This document shows positions 1 through 9,834 of a DNA stretch of 64,000 nt, piece by piece. Location of the stretch: contig NZ_LZZS01000005.1 of assembly GCF_014170335.1 (NCBI RefSeq), positions 62,001 through 126,000 on the forward strand, read 5' to 3'. The position numbers and the translations under genes were made by a program. Positions within the stretch are counted from its first letter, which is position 1. Each line of letters opens with the position of its first letter. Under the pieces are notes generated by a model. It ran no database searches. It had not been told where the DNA came from and saw nothing but the letters and a program-made list of their open reading frames with translations. Origin of the DNA: Achromobacter sp. UMC46 (lineage in GTDB: Bacteria; Pseudomonadota; Gammaproteobacteria; Burkholderiales; Burkholderiaceae_B).

Positions 1-782
1 CCGCCGCCGTCGCGGCCCTGCTGGGCTGGATCCCCGTCGTGCTGGGCTTCATCGCACCGGCCGCCTACCTGATCTTCGAAACGTACAAACGCCTGCATCT
101 GGTGGGCGGCGTGTCAAACCAGTTGATCAACGGCTTGGGCAACACGCTGATCGTCGCGTTCAGCGCCACCATCGTGACTCTGATTTGCGGGCTGATCGTG
201 GCCTGGGCCGGCCGCGCCTTGCGTGAAAGCGCCAGCTTCAACCCGGGCCGCGCCTGCGCGCGCATCGCCAGCCTGGGCTACGCGGTGCCGGGCACCGTGC
301 TGGCCATCGGCCTGCTGACGCCCTTCGTCTGGATCGACAACGCGGTCGCCACGGTGTTCGGCGGATCGGGCCTGTTCCTGATGGGTTCCATGGGCGCGCT
401 GGTGTGCGCCTATGTGATCCGGTTCCTGGCGATCTCCACCGGCGCGCTGGAAGCAGGCCTTGCCCGCATCCCCCCGTCGCTGGAGCAGGCGTCGCGCCTG
501 CTGGGCGAAAGCTCCGCGGGCACGTTGCGCCGCGTCCACCTGCCGCTGCTGCGTCCCGCGCTGGCCGCAAGCGCCCTGCTGGTCTTCGTGGACGCCATGA
601 AGGAGCTGCCCGCGACCCTGCTGCTGCGCCCCATGAATTTCGACACGCTCGCCACTTGGCTCTACGCCGAAGCCGCCCGCGGAACGTACGAGGAAGGCGC
701 CGTCGCGGCGCTGGCGATCGTGCTGGCCGGCCTTTTGCCCGTCATCCTGCTGGCGCGCACCAATTTGAAAATGGGACATTGA
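1..782 (+). CDS. ABC transporter permease, C-terminal part (5' truncated by window edge)
   Basis: The reading frame is open from the first bases, so the gene begins before the window. The visible 259 or so codons contain about six hydrophobic segments and the inner-membrane permease loop of binding-protein-dependent importers (a EAS-like segment reading LEQASRLLGESS followed by LRRVHLPLLRPAL). The family is the FbpB/ThiP-like two-domain permeases of iron(III) or related importers; only the second permease half is visible. It is followed after 5 bp, or with overlap if a TTG start is used, by its ATPase. The substrate cannot be read from this fragment because the binding protein is outside the window. 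Confidence 0.85.
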   Translation, partial: AAVAALLGWIPVVLGFIAPAAYLIFETYKRLHLVGGVSNQLINGLGNTLIVAFSATIVTLICGLIVAWAGRALRESASFNPGRACARIASLGYAVPGTVLAIGLLTPFVWIDNAVATVFGGSGLFLMGSMGALVCAYVIRFLAISTGALEAGLARIPPSLEQASRLLGESSAGTLRRVHLPLLRPALAASALLVFVDAMKELPATLLLRPMNFDTLATWLYAEAARGTYEEGAVAALAIVLAGLLPVILLARTNLKMGH

Positions 783-787
783 CCGTC

Positions 788-1564
788 GTGCCCGATCTGT
801 TAGAAATCGATCATCTCTCTCTCGCCTACGACACGCCCGCCGGCTTGAAACCCGTGGTGCAGGACTTGACGCTGGGCCTGCCGGCCGGGCACATCGGTTG
901 CCTGCTTGGCGAATCCGGTTGCGGCAAGACCACGGTGTTGCGCGCCATCGCCGGCTTCGAGCCCGTGCGGGCCGGCCGCATCCTGCTGGACGGCGCCGTC
1001 ATTTCATCGGCCACCGAACAAGTGGCGCCGGAACAGCGCCGCGTGGGCATGATGTTCCAGGACTACGCCCTGTTCCCGCATCTGACCGTGGCCTTGAACG
1101 TGGCGTTCGGCTTGCGCAAGCTTGCGCGCGCGGACCGCGCCCGCCGCGTGGAAGAGATGCTGGAGCTGGTAGGCCTGGCGCAAGCCGCCAACAGCTACCC
1201 GCACGAGATTTCGGGCGGCCAGCAGCAGCGCGTGGCGCTGGCCCGTGCGCTGGCGCCTTCGCCCGACCTGCTGTTGCTGGACGAGCCGTTCTCGAACCTG
1301 GATGTGGACACGCGCGAACGCCTGGCGTTTGAAGTGCGCGACATCCTCAAGACCACCGGGCACACGGCCATCCTCGTCACGCACAACCAGGCCGAGGCCT
1401 TCGCCATCGCCGACCGCATCGGCGTGATGACGAAGGGGGCGATCGCGCAGTGGGATACGCCCTACAACCTGCACCAACATCCCAGCACCGACTTCGTCCG
1501 CGACTTCATCCGCCGCGAAGCGCTGGAGGCCCAGCGCGAGCAGGCTTTCGCCCGCGGGCGCTGA
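788..1564 (+). CDS. ABC transporter ATP-binding protein (FbpC-like, short form)
   Basis: A 258-residue ATPase that powers the permease encoded just upstream. Walker A GESGCGKT lies at residues 41-48, the signature ISGGQ at 141-145, and Walker B LLLLDE at 161-166, followed by the D-loop and the switch histidine in LVTHNQ. I take GTG at 788 as the start; a TTG at 779 would overlap the permease stop codon and is an alternative. The protein ends soon after the ATPase core and lacks the long C-terminal TOBE-type regulatory region present in the related ATPase at 59302-60378. The gene is convergent with the Bug protein gene, with a gap of only 15 bp. Iron(III) or a similar substrate is likely from the family but not proven. 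Confidence 0.85.
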   Translation: MPDLLEIDHLSLAYDTPAGLKPVVQDLTLGLPAGHIGCLLGESGCGKTTVLRAIAGFEPVRAGRILLDGAVISSATEQVAPEQRRVGMMFQDYALFPHLTVALNVAFGLRKLARADRARRVEEMLELVGLAQAANSYPHEISGGQQQRVALARALAPSPDLLLLDEPFSNLDVDTRERLAFEVRDILKTTGHTAILVTHNQAEAFAIADRIGVMTKGAIAQWDTPYNLHQHPSTDFVRDFIRREALEAQREQAFARGR

Positions 1565-1579
1565 ACCGGCCTCCGCCGC

Positions 1580-2557
1580 TCAGTCCGCCGACAGCTTGAC
1601 CTTTTGCGACAGGGCCTTGAAGGCCTCGTGCTGGCTTTGGGTCAGGCGCTCGACTTCCTGCGGCGTCGATCCATAGGGCATGAAGCCGGCCTGCTCGAGC
1701 TTGTCCTTCACTTCCGGCAACGCCAACGCCCACTGGAACGCTTCGCTCAATGCACGCGTGACTTCAGGCGACATCTTGGCTGGCCCGTACACCGCGAACC
1801 ACGGGTCCACCACCGCACCCGCATAACCCAGTTCGGCCAGCGTCGGCACGTCCGGCAACGCGGGCGCCCGCTTGCTGCCGGTGACGGCCAGCGCGTGGAC
1901 CTTGCCCGCCTTGATGTGCGGCAACGACGCCGGCAGATTGTCGAACATCACGGGCAGATGCCCGCCCAGCAAGTCGTTCAACCCTTGGGCGCTGCCCTTG
2001 TACGGGATGTGCTGCATGCCGGCGCCGGTCAACTGGTCGAACATCACGCCTGCCAGATGCATGGACGTGCCGGTGCCGGGCGTACCGAACGCGGTGCCCG
2101 GATGCTGCTTGGCGTACGCCACCAGGTCCTTGACGCTGTCCACTTTCAACGCAGGGCCCGTTTCAAGCACCACGGTGGACGCCCCCAGCATGCTGACGCC
2201 CGTGAAGTCCTTGGTGGGATCGAACGGCATCGAGGGGTAGACGAACGGATTCAACGCGTTCGTGGAGATCGCGCCAAAGCCGATCGTGTAGCCGTCGGGC
2301 GGCGCTTTTGCCACGGCGTCCATTCCGATGTTGCCGCCCGCGCCCGGCCGGTTTTCGACGATGACGGGCTGGCCGAGCTTTTCGGCGACTTTTTGCCCGG
2401 CGGTGCGGGCCACGAGATCCGTGGTTCCGCCCGCCGTGTAGGGCACGATGAACGTGATGGGTTTGGCCGGATAGCCGGCGGCGAACGCCACGGACGCGCT
2501 ATGGGCAAGCGCCAAGGCGGCCACGCCGCGCACGAGGTTGAGGGGGTAGCGATGCAT
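1580..2557 (-). CDS. Bug family tripartite tricarboxylate transporter substrate-binding protein
   Basis: A periplasmic binding protein of 325 residues in the Bug (BctC-like) family, which is greatly expanded in Bordetella and Achromobacter and captures carboxylates for TTT-type or other transporters. The start is ATG at 2557, preceded by AGGATGGAG. The N-terminus carries a signal peptide ending near SVAFA/AGYPAKP, followed by the family motif PITFIVPY-AGG-TD, then VVENRPGAGGNIG and the conserved LGAIST-like segment. No TTT membrane subunits are adjacent, which is usual for orphan Bug genes. The ligand cannot be predicted. Confidence 0.9.
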   Translation of the reverse strand: MHRYPLNLVRGVAALALAHSASVAFAAGYPAKPITFIVPYTAGGTTDLVARTAGQKVAEKLGQPVIVENRPGAGGNIGMDAVAKAPPDGYTIGFGAISTNALNPFVYPSMPFDPTKDFTGVSMLGASTVVLETGPALKVDSVKDLVAYAKQHPGTAFGTPGTGTSMHLAGVMFDQLTGAGMQHIPYKGSAQGLNDLLGGHLPVMFDNLPASLPHIKAGKVHALAVTGSKRAPALPDVPTLAELGYAGAVVDPWFAVYGPAKMSPEVTRALSEAFQWALALPEVKDKLEQAGFMPYGSTPQEVERLTQSQHEAFKALSQKVKLSAD

Positions 2558-2646
2558 GTGTCTCCATCCTGTTGTTATCAAGGTTTGGAGGCGCATCATA
2601 CCGCCGCGCAGGGCTTGCGCGGCAGCGGCGTCACGGCCAAGCGCAA

Positions 2647-3552
2647 TCAGGCGCGCGGTTCGGGCAGCGGGATGTATTCGGTCTCGTCGCCGGGCACGAT
2701 CTGATCGAAGCGGCTGCGCTGCCAATCCTGCTTGGCCTGCTCGATGCGGTCCTTGCTGCTGGAGACGAAATTCCACCAGATGAAGCGCGGACCTTCCAGC
2801 GGCTCGCCGCCCAAAACGGCGAAGCGGGCGGCAGTGACAGCGCGGATCTGTACCGGCCGGCCAGGGGCGAAGACCACCAGGCGACCGCTTTCGAACACCT
2901 GCCCGTCTACCTCGACCGAGCCTTCGGCCAGATAGGCGGCGCGCTCTTCGTATTCGGCCGGCAGCACCGTGGTCGCGCCGGCCTGCAATTGCAAGTCGCC
3001 GTAGAACAGCGGCGACAGCGTCTTGACCGCCGACGTCTTGCCGAACAACGAACCCGCCACGACCTGGGCGCGCACGCCCTCGCCTTCGATCACCGGCTGC
3101 GCGTCCAGTCCGTAGTGCGTGAAGCCCGGATCGGTTTCCTCGTGCGCTTTTGGCAAGCCCACCCAGATCTGCAGGCCACAGAGGCGCTGCGGGGCCTTGC
3201 GGCTTTCGGGCGAAGAACGTTCGGAATGGACAATGCCGCGGCCGGCTGTCATCCAGTTCACTTCGCCGGGCAGGATGGTCTGGGTATTGCCCGCGCCGTC
3301 GCGATGCACCATCGACCCTTCGTACAGGTAGGTGACCGTCGACAAGCCGATGTGCGGGTGAGGCCGGACATCGATGCCCGAGCCCGCATCGAATTCCACC
3401 GGACCCATGTGGTCAAGGAAAACGAACGGCCCCACGGTGCGGCGTTGCGCCGACGGGATCGCGCGGCGCACGGAAAAACCGCCCAGGTCGCTGGTGCGCG
3501 GGACCACGACGGTTTCGATCTGGTTTTCGCCTGCATTGGACAAAGTGGACAT
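2647..3552 (-). CDS. Pirin family protein (first of two)
   Basis: A bicupin protein of 301 residues. The N-terminal cupin carries the metal-binding histidines in HPHIGLSTVTYL and the later RGIVHSE segment, both typical of pirins; the C-terminal cupin covers roughly residues 160-280. Pirins bind Fe or Ni; some are quercetinases and others act as redox-sensing regulators, and the sequence does not settle which. The start ATG at 3552 has a GGAG-type ribosome site. The gene lies 99 bp downstream of a second, shorter pirin on the same strand, so the two may be co-transcribed. Confidence 0.88.
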   Translation of the reverse strand: MSTLSNAGENQIETVVVPRTSDLGGFSVRRAIPSAQRRTVGPFVFLDHMGPVEFDAGSGIDVRPHPHIGLSTVTYLYEGSMVHRDGAGNTQTILPGEVNWMTAGRGIVHSERSSPESRKAPQRLCGLQIWVGLPKAHEETDPGFTHYGLDAQPVIEGEGVRAQVVAGSLFGKTSAVKTLSPLFYGDLQLQAGATTVLPAEYEERAAYLAEGSVEVDGQVFESGRLVVFAPGRPVQIRAVTAARFAVLGGEPLEGPRFIWWNFVSSSKDRIEQAKQDWQRSRFDQIVPGDETEYIPLPEPRA

Positions 3553-3651
3553 GGTGTAGCGCTCCGCATCAATAGGCCAATGGCCATGTTAAGGCCCAAC
3601 GGCCCGTTGAAAAACAGGCCGGGCGAAAACCTTTCCGCCCGGCCTGAGGCG

Positions 3652-4350
3652 TTATGCCAGGTCGAACACCAGCACTTCGGCGTTTTTGCCACCCGACAGT
3701 TCGACGCGCGCGTCGTCCGTGATGGCGGCCGCATCGCCCGCCGACAGTTCGACACCGTTGACGGTCACTCCGCCCCGGGCCACATGCACCCAGGCGCGGC
3801 GGCCGGCCGCCAGTGTCAGCGTGGCGGATTCGTCGCCGTCGAACAGGCCGCCGTACATCCGCGCGTCTTGATGGATCTTCATCGAACCGTCTTCGCCGTC
3901 GGGCGACACCAGGGCTTGCAGCCGGCCACGCTTTTGCGCATCGCTGAAAGCGCGCTCTTCGTATTCCGGGGCGATGCCGGTCACGTCGGGCTCGATCCAG
4001 ATCTGCAGCATGTGCGTTTCGGTATCCGGCAGCGGGTTGAACTCGGAGTGCATCACGCCGCGTCCGGCGCTCATCCGTTGCACGTTGCCGGGCTGGATGG
4101 TCGAGCCGCTGCCCATGCTGTCCTTGTGCGCAATCGCGCCGTGCAGCACATAGGTGATGATCTCCATGTCCCGATGGCCGTGCGTGCCGAAACCGCGGCC
4201 CGCGGCGATGCGGTCGTCGTTGATGACGCGCAGCGCGCCGAAGCCCATGTGCGCCGGATCGTAGTAGTTGGCGAAGGAAAACGTATGGAACGAATCGAGC
4301 CACCCATGGTTGGCGTGACCCCGTTCGGCAGCGCGGCGAATGGTAAGCAT
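3652..4350 (-). CDS. Pirin family protein, YhhW-like (second of two)
   Basis: A pirin-like bicupin of 232 residues, close in layout to Escherichia coli YhhW, a quercetin 2,3-dioxygenase in vitro. The N-terminus has RGHANHGWLDSFHTFSF, the cupin metal site is in HGHRDMEIITYVL, and a further conserved stretch is SAGRGVMHSE. I chose ATG at 4350 over an ATG six codons earlier because AGGAG sits seven bases upstream and YhhW homologues start there. It is divergent from a LysR gene with a candidate operator between them, so that regulator probably controls it. The physiological substrate is unknown. Confidence 0.9.
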   Translation of the reverse strand: MLTIRRAAERGHANHGWLDSFHTFSFANYYDPAHMGFGALRVINDDRIAAGRGFGTHGHRDMEIITYVLHGAIAHKDSMGSGSTIQPGNVQRMSAGRGVMHSEFNPLPDTETHMLQIWIEPDVTGIAPEYEERAFSDAQKRGRLQALVSPDGEDGSMKIHQDARMYGGLFDGDESATLTLAAGRRAWVHVARGGVTVNGVELSAGDAAAITDDARVELSGGKNAEVLVFDLA

Positions 4351-4494
4351 TGTGGACTCCTGTTTCAATAATATGAATGGTTTGTCGGGGGGCCTGGCGG
4401 CTTTCCTGCCCGGCTGGTTTCCCTACCCCGTCCTGCATGAGTGATATTCTGCGCGTGCCGAACCTTGGATTTGGCGCTATATTTTGACGAACTC

Positions 4495-4511
4495 ATTCAA
4501 TTTTTTTGAAT
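4495..4511. promoter_or_regulatory. Candidate LysR-type operator between pirin and LysR genes
   Basis: ATTCAA (4495-4500), five T, then TTGAAT (4506-4511) form a perfect inverted repeat containing the TTC-N9-GAA pattern of LysR operators. It lies 20 bp before the LysR start codon. A possible -35 TTGACG at 4484-4489 with 17 bp spacing would place the -10 inside the repeat, which would fit autorepression. The promoter assignment is inference; the repeat is seen directly. Confidence 0.5.
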
Positions 4512-4530
4512 ATCCTTGCCCCGCCCCGTC

Positions 4531-5445
4531 ATGCAGCCCATCACCCCTGAATTGCTTATCCTGGTTGACGCCATCGCGCGCCATGGCAGCTTTGCCAAAG
4601 CTGCCCGCGAGCTCGGCAAAGTGCCGTCGGCAGTCACCTATTCGATTCGCAAACTGGAAGACGGCCTGGACGTGCTGCTGTTCGACCGGTCCGGGCACCG
4701 GGCGTTGCTGACTCCCGCGGGCGAAGCGCTGCTTAAGGACGGGCGCCATGTGCTGCAATCCCTGGATGACCTGGCTTGCCGGGTGAAGCGCATCGCCACC
4801 GGCTGGGAGGTCGAACTGCGCATCGCCGTCAGCGCGGTGCTGCCTTGGCGGCCGCTATACGATCTGATCGACGAATTCCAGACGCTTGAAAGCGCGACCA
4901 CGCTGCGCTTTTCCAGCGAGGTGCTGAGCGGCAACTGGGATGCGCTGACCGCGGGGCGCGCCGACCTGGTGATCGGCGCCGGCGCCAACGCCGAACCGAC
5001 GGGACCCTACCGGTCGCAGGCGATCGGCGCGACGCAATTCGGGTTCTGCGTCGCGGCGCACCATCCCCTGGCGTCCTTGCCGCAACCCCTTAGCCGCGCC
5101 GACATCACGAAGTACTGCGCGGTCGTCGTGGCGGATACGTCGCGCAACCTGCCGCCGCAATCGCGCGGCATCCTGGCGGACCAGGCGATGCTGGTGATGC
5201 CGTCCATGCAGGCCAAGATCGATGCGCAGGTCCGTGGCCTGGGTTGCGGCTACCTGCCGCTGACCATGGCGGCGCCCTACCTGTCGCAGGGCCTGCTGGT
5301 GGTGTGTGACACGGATGAAGGCATGTCCCTGACGGAACATGTGGCGTACGCCTGGCGTGCGGAGCCGCCGGGCGAAGCCTTGAAGTGGTGGCTGCAGAAG
5401 CTGAAATCGCCGCGGTTGTGCGAAAGCCTGTTGGGAATGGGCTGA
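4531..5445 (+). CDS. LysR family transcriptional regulator
   Basis: A 304-residue LysR regulator. The N-terminal winged helix-turn-helix occupies about residues 5-62 with FAKAARELGKVPSAVTYSI as recognition region, followed by the linker helix and a periplasmic-binding-protein-like effector domain from about residue 90. ATG at 4531 is preferred over an upstream TTG at 4516 because the HTH then starts at the usual distance. No good ribosome site is visible and the mRNA leader may be very short. The gene is divergent from the YhhW-like pirin, its most likely target. Confidence 0.9.
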   Translation: MQPITPELLILVDAIARHGSFAKAARELGKVPSAVTYSIRKLEDGLDVLLFDRSGHRALLTPAGEALLKDGRHVLQSLDDLACRVKRIATGWEVELRIAVSAVLPWRPLYDLIDEFQTLESATTLRFSSEVLSGNWDALTAGRADLVIGAGANAEPTGPYRSQAIGATQFGFCVAAHHPLASLPQPLSRADITKYCAVVVADTSRNLPPQSRGILADQAMLVMPSMQAKIDAQVRGLGCGYLPLTMAAPYLSQGLLVVCDTDEGMSLTEHVAYAWRAEPPGEALKWWLQKLKSPRLCESLLGMG

Positions 5446-5460
5446 CGGCAGGCGCGCGGG

Positions 5461-5475
5461 AAGCCCCGCAGGCTT
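5461..5475. terminator. Weak hairpin between convergent LysR and ntrC genes
   Basis: AAGCC (5461-5465) and GGCTT (5471-5475) can pair around a five-base loop in the 42-bp space between two convergent genes. There is no U-tract, so intrinsic termination is uncertain. Confidence 0.3.
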
Positions 5476-5487
5476 GGCCGCCAGCGG

Positions 5488-6980
<1,493 letters not shown>

Positions 6981-6981
<1 letters not shown>

Positions 6982-8045
6982 CAGTGTGCAGGCTCCATCG
7001 GTAGGACCAGGCGAAACTCGGTGCGCCCGGGTCGGGATTCAAATTCGATGATGCCGCCGTGCTGTTGCACGAAGTCCTGGGCCAGGCTCAGGCCCAGCCC
7101 GGTGCCGCCCGCCCTGGCCGTGACCAGCGGGTGGAAAATGCGGTCGCGGATATGGTCCGGCACGCCAGGACCGTTATCGATGATGGACAGCACCAGCGCC
7201 AGCCGGTGCTGGCGGTGGGCCAGCATGACCTGGCGCGCCACGCGGGTGCGCAGGGTCACTACGCCGGGCTCCGTCTTCGGCCCGTCGGGCCGCGCGACCA
7301 GTTCCTGCGCGGCGTTTCGCGCGACGTTCAGGACGGCCTGCATCAAACGGGCGGCGTCGCCCTTCAAATCGGGCACCGACGCGTCGTAATCGCGCAGGAT
7401 GGTGACGTCGTTGCGGAATTCAGCCTGGATCAGCGCGCAGACGCGCTCGCAGATCTCGTGGATGTTCACCGGCCGCGCATTCAGTGGCACACGTTGCGGA
7501 CCGCTCAGGCGGTCCACCAGCGCCTGCAGGCGGTCGGCTTCGGAAATAATGACCTGGGTGTATTCGGCCAGGGCCGCGCTGGGCAGTTCGGCTTCCAGCA
7601 ACTGCGCCGCGCCGCGCAAACCGCCCAAGGGATTCTTCACTTCATGCGCAAGGTTGCGCAGTAATTCGCGATGCGCCTCGATTTCGTCGACCAGCCGATG
7701 GTTGCGGTCGGCCAGGACGCGCTGCTCGATTTCGCGGGTTTCGATCAGCACCGGCCAGCGCTGGCCCGTCAGCCCGACCGTCGTGACGGCGACTTCCACG
7801 GATTCGGCGGCGCGGCGCAACGAGGCCAATTGCCTGACGTCGGCGTACCTGCCAGCCGCGGCGCGGTCGATGGAGGACTGGATATTCTCTGGGGTGTCGA
7901 ACAGCGTGGCAGCGGAGTGCCCGCCCAGTTGCTTGCGCGAGCGGCCGAACAGATCTTCGGCGGCAGCGTTGGCGTATTCAATGTGGCCGCGCTCGTTGAC
8001 CAGGAAAACGGACGTGGCAAGCAGATCGAGAGCTTCTACATTCAT
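6981..8045 (-). CDS. ntrB: Nitrogen regulation sensor kinase NR(II)
   Basis: A cytosolic histidine kinase of 354 residues that phosphorylates NtrC when nitrogen is short and is controlled by PII. A PAS domain covers about residues 5-75 (VFLVNERGHIEYANAAAEDL). The H-box contains His134 in HEVKNPLGGLRGA. The ATP-binding domain has the N-box near VLNVARNAAQ, then DNGPGVP and GGTGLGLSLA. No transmembrane segment is present, as expected for NtrB. The gene lies 192 bp downstream of glnA on the same strand, separated by hairpins, so it is probably expressed both by readthrough from glnA and from a local promoter. Confidence 0.97.
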
Positions 8046-8096
8046 TTTTCAACGTACCCGAATGACAGGGGGAAAGCGGAACGCGCCCGCGACGGC

Positions 8097-8115
8097 GGCG
8101 CCGGAACCCGGCGCC
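8097..8115 (-). terminator. GC-rich hairpin in glnA-ntrB space (inner)
   Basis: GGCGCCGG (8097-8104) and CCGGCGCC (8108-8115) form a perfect eight-base stem with a three-base loop. It lies between glnA and ntrB and has no U-tract. In enteric bacteria this space holds a terminator that lowers ntrBC expression; the same role is inferred here. Confidence 0.45.
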
Positions 8116-8119
8116 CTGC

Positions 8120-8142
8120 CCGCCAGGCATGACGCCTGGCGG
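8120..8142 (-). terminator. GC-rich hairpin in glnA-ntrB space (outer)
   Basis: CCGCCAGGC (8120-8128) and GCCTGGCGG (8134-8142) form a perfect nine-base stem around a five-base loop, only four bases from the preceding hairpin. The tandem arrangement suggests attenuation or RNA processing between glnA and ntrBC. Confidence 0.45.
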
Positions 8143-8222
8143 ACAAACCGTCGAGCCGCGACCTGGTGGTGCGCGTGGTGTGGGCCCTGGTATCTGCCAC
8201 CATCATCGCGCTCCCCCCCGCC

Positions 8223-8248
8223 ACAGCCTCTAAACGATCAGAGGCTGT
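8223..8248 (-). terminator. glnA 3' hairpin enclosing the stop codon
   Basis: ACAGCCTC and GAGGCTGT pair perfectly over eight bases around a ten-base loop that begins, on the coding strand, with the glnA TGA. The upstream arm is the last codons of glnA. No U-tract follows, so the structure may act as a 3'-end stabiliser or a Rho-associated terminator. Confidence 0.5.
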
Positions 8249-9650
8249 AGTACATGTCGAATTCGACCGGGTGCGTGGTCATGCGCAGACGATTCACATC
8301 GGCCATCTTCAGGTCGATGTAGGCGTTGAGCATGTCGTTGCTGAACACGCCGCCACGGGTCAGGAATTCGCGGTCCGCGTCCAGGGCTTCCAGCGCTTGT
8401 TCCAGCGAGGAGCACACGGTCGGGATCTTTGCGTCTTCTTCCGGCGGCAGGTCGTACAGGTTCTTGTCGGCCGGGTCGCCCGGGTGGATCTTGTTCTGGA
8501 CGCCGTCCAGGCCGGCCATCATCAGGGCCGAGAAAGCCAGGTACGGGTTGGCCAGGGGGTCCGGGAAACGCGCTTCGACGCGGCGGCCCTTCGGGTTGCC
8601 GACGTAGGGGATGCGGATCGAGGCCGAACGGTTGCGGGCCGAGTAGGCCAGCTTGACCGGGGCTTCGTAGTGCGGGACCAGACGCTTGTACGAATTCGTG
8701 CCCGGGTTCGTGATGGCGTTCAGGGCACGGGCGTGCTTGATGATGCCGCCGATATAGTACAGCGCGAATTCCGACAGGCCGGCGTAGCCGTTGCCCGCGA
8801 ACAGGTTCTGGCCATCCTTCCAGATGGATTGGTGCACGTGCATGCCGGAACCGTTGTCGCCAACGATGGGCTTGGGCATGAACGTCGCGGTCTTGCCGTA
8901 GGCGTGGGCCACGTTGTGCACGACGTACTTGACGATCTGCGTCCAGTCGGCGCGCTGGACCAGCGTGCTGAACTTGGTGCCGATTTCCAGCTGGCCGGCG
9001 CCGGCCACTTCATGGTGGTGCACTTCGACCGGCACGCCCATCTGTTCCATCAGCAGGCACATTTCCGAACGCATGTCCTGGAACGAATCGACCGGGGGAA
9101 CGGGGAAGTAGCCGCCCTTGACCAGGGGACGATGGCCGGTGTTGCCGCCTTCGAATTCCTGGCCGCTGGACCACGAGGCTTCTTCGGACTTGATCTTGAC
9201 GAACGTGCCCGACATGTCGGTGTTCCAGGTCACGCCGTCGAACACGAAGAATTCGGGCTCCGGACCGAAGTAGGCGGTGTCGCCCAGGCCGGAGGACTTC
9301 AGGTAGGCTTCGGCGCGCTTGGCCAGCGAACGCGGATCGCGGTCATAGCCCTTCAGGTCCGACGGCTCGACGACGTCGCACGACAGGATCAGGGTCGGCT
9401 CTTCGCGGAACGGATCCAGGTTGCCGGTCGAGCAATCGGGGATGAGCAGCATGTCGGAAGCTTCGATGCCCTTCCAACCCGGGATCGACGAACCGTCGAA
9501 AGCCTGGCCGCTTTCCAGCTTGTCTTCGTCGATCTGGCTGGTGGGCACGGACACGTGGTGCTCACGGCCAACCGTATCGGTGAAGCGGAAATCCACGAAT
9601 TTGACTTCGTTATCGGCGATCTGTTTCAGGACGTCTTTCGGGCTTGCCAT
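8238..9650 (-). CDS. glnA: Type I glutamine synthetase
   Basis: A 470-residue GSI-beta enzyme that makes glutamine from glutamate, ammonia and ATP as a cytosolic dodecamer. Visible hallmarks are the beta-grasp N-domain, the ATP/metal site in the [12 protein letters not shown] stretch, and [10 protein letters not shown]. The adenylylation tyrosine lies in NLYDLPPEE at about residue 398, which marks the GlnE-regulated GSI-beta class. The length matches E. coli GlnA (469). The start ATG at 9650 has GGAG eight bases upstream. A sigma54 promoter with two NtrC sites lies upstream, and ntrB and ntrC follow on the same strand. Confidence 0.99.
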   Translation of the reverse strand: MASPKDVLKQIADNEVKFVDFRFTDTVGREHHVSVPTSQIDEDKLESGQAFDGSSIPGWKGIEASDMLLIPDCSTGNLDPFREEPTLILSCDVVEPSDLKGYDRDPRSLAKRAEAYLKSSGLGDTAYFGPEPEFFVFDGVTWNTDMSGTFVKIKSEEASWSSGQEFEGGNTGHRPLVKGGYFPVPPVDSFQDMRSEMCLLMEQMGVPVEVHHHEVAGAGQLEIGTKFSTLVQRADWTQIVKYVVHNVAHAYGKTATFMPKPIVGDNGSGMHVHQSIWKDGQNLFAGNGYAGLSEFALYYIGGIIKHARALNAITNPGTNSYKRLVPHYEAPVKLAYSARNRSASIRIPYVGNPKGRRVEARFPDPLANPYLAFSALMMAGLDGVQNKIHPGDPADKNLYDLPPEEDAKIPTVCSSLEQALEALDADREFLTRGGVFSNDMLNAYIDLKMADVNRLRMTTHPVEFDMYYSL

Positions 9651-9711
9651 GTCATCTCCATTAGATAAAAAGGTCGAGGGCTTTGCCTCTCGACTGGCAT
9701 AAAAGAGGGAA

Positions 9712-9726
9712 GCAATAAGCGTGCCA
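9712..9726 (-). promoter_or_regulatory. Sigma54 (RpoN) promoter of glnA
   Basis: On the coding strand the sequence is TGGCAC-N5-TTGC, an exact match to the -24/-12 consensus, with -24 at 9726-9721 and -12 at 9715-9712. Transcription should start near 9701, about 50 bases before the glnA start codon. The NtrC sites lie upstream at the proper side and distance. Confidence 0.9.
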
Positions 9727-9778
9727 GGTTTTACCCCCTGGAATCCCTGGGGAAGACCGCACGGTCATGAAAAAATGT

Positions 9779-9795
9779 AGCACCACTTTGGTGCA
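9779..9795. promoter_or_regulatory. NtrC binding site 1 (promoter-proximal)
   Basis: AGCACC-ACTTT-GGTGCA matches the NtrC consensus TGCACY-N5-GGTGCA in 11 of 12 specified positions and contains the perfect inverted repeat GCACC/GGTGC. Its centre is about 86 bp upstream of the predicted glnA start of transcription. Confidence 0.82.
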
Positions 9796-9811
9796 AATAG
9801 TGGGGCACGAT

Positions 9812-9828
9812 TGCCCCGTTGTGGTGCA
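9812..9828. promoter_or_regulatory. NtrC binding site 2 (promoter-distal)
   Basis: Read on the glnA strand, TGCACC-ACAAC-GGGGCA matches the NtrC consensus with one mismatch. Its centre is 33 bp from that of site 1, about three helical turns, which is the spacing known from the E. coli glnAp2 enhancer. It lies only a few bases from the hemW stop codon. Confidence 0.75.
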
Positions 9829-9834
9829 TTTCCG

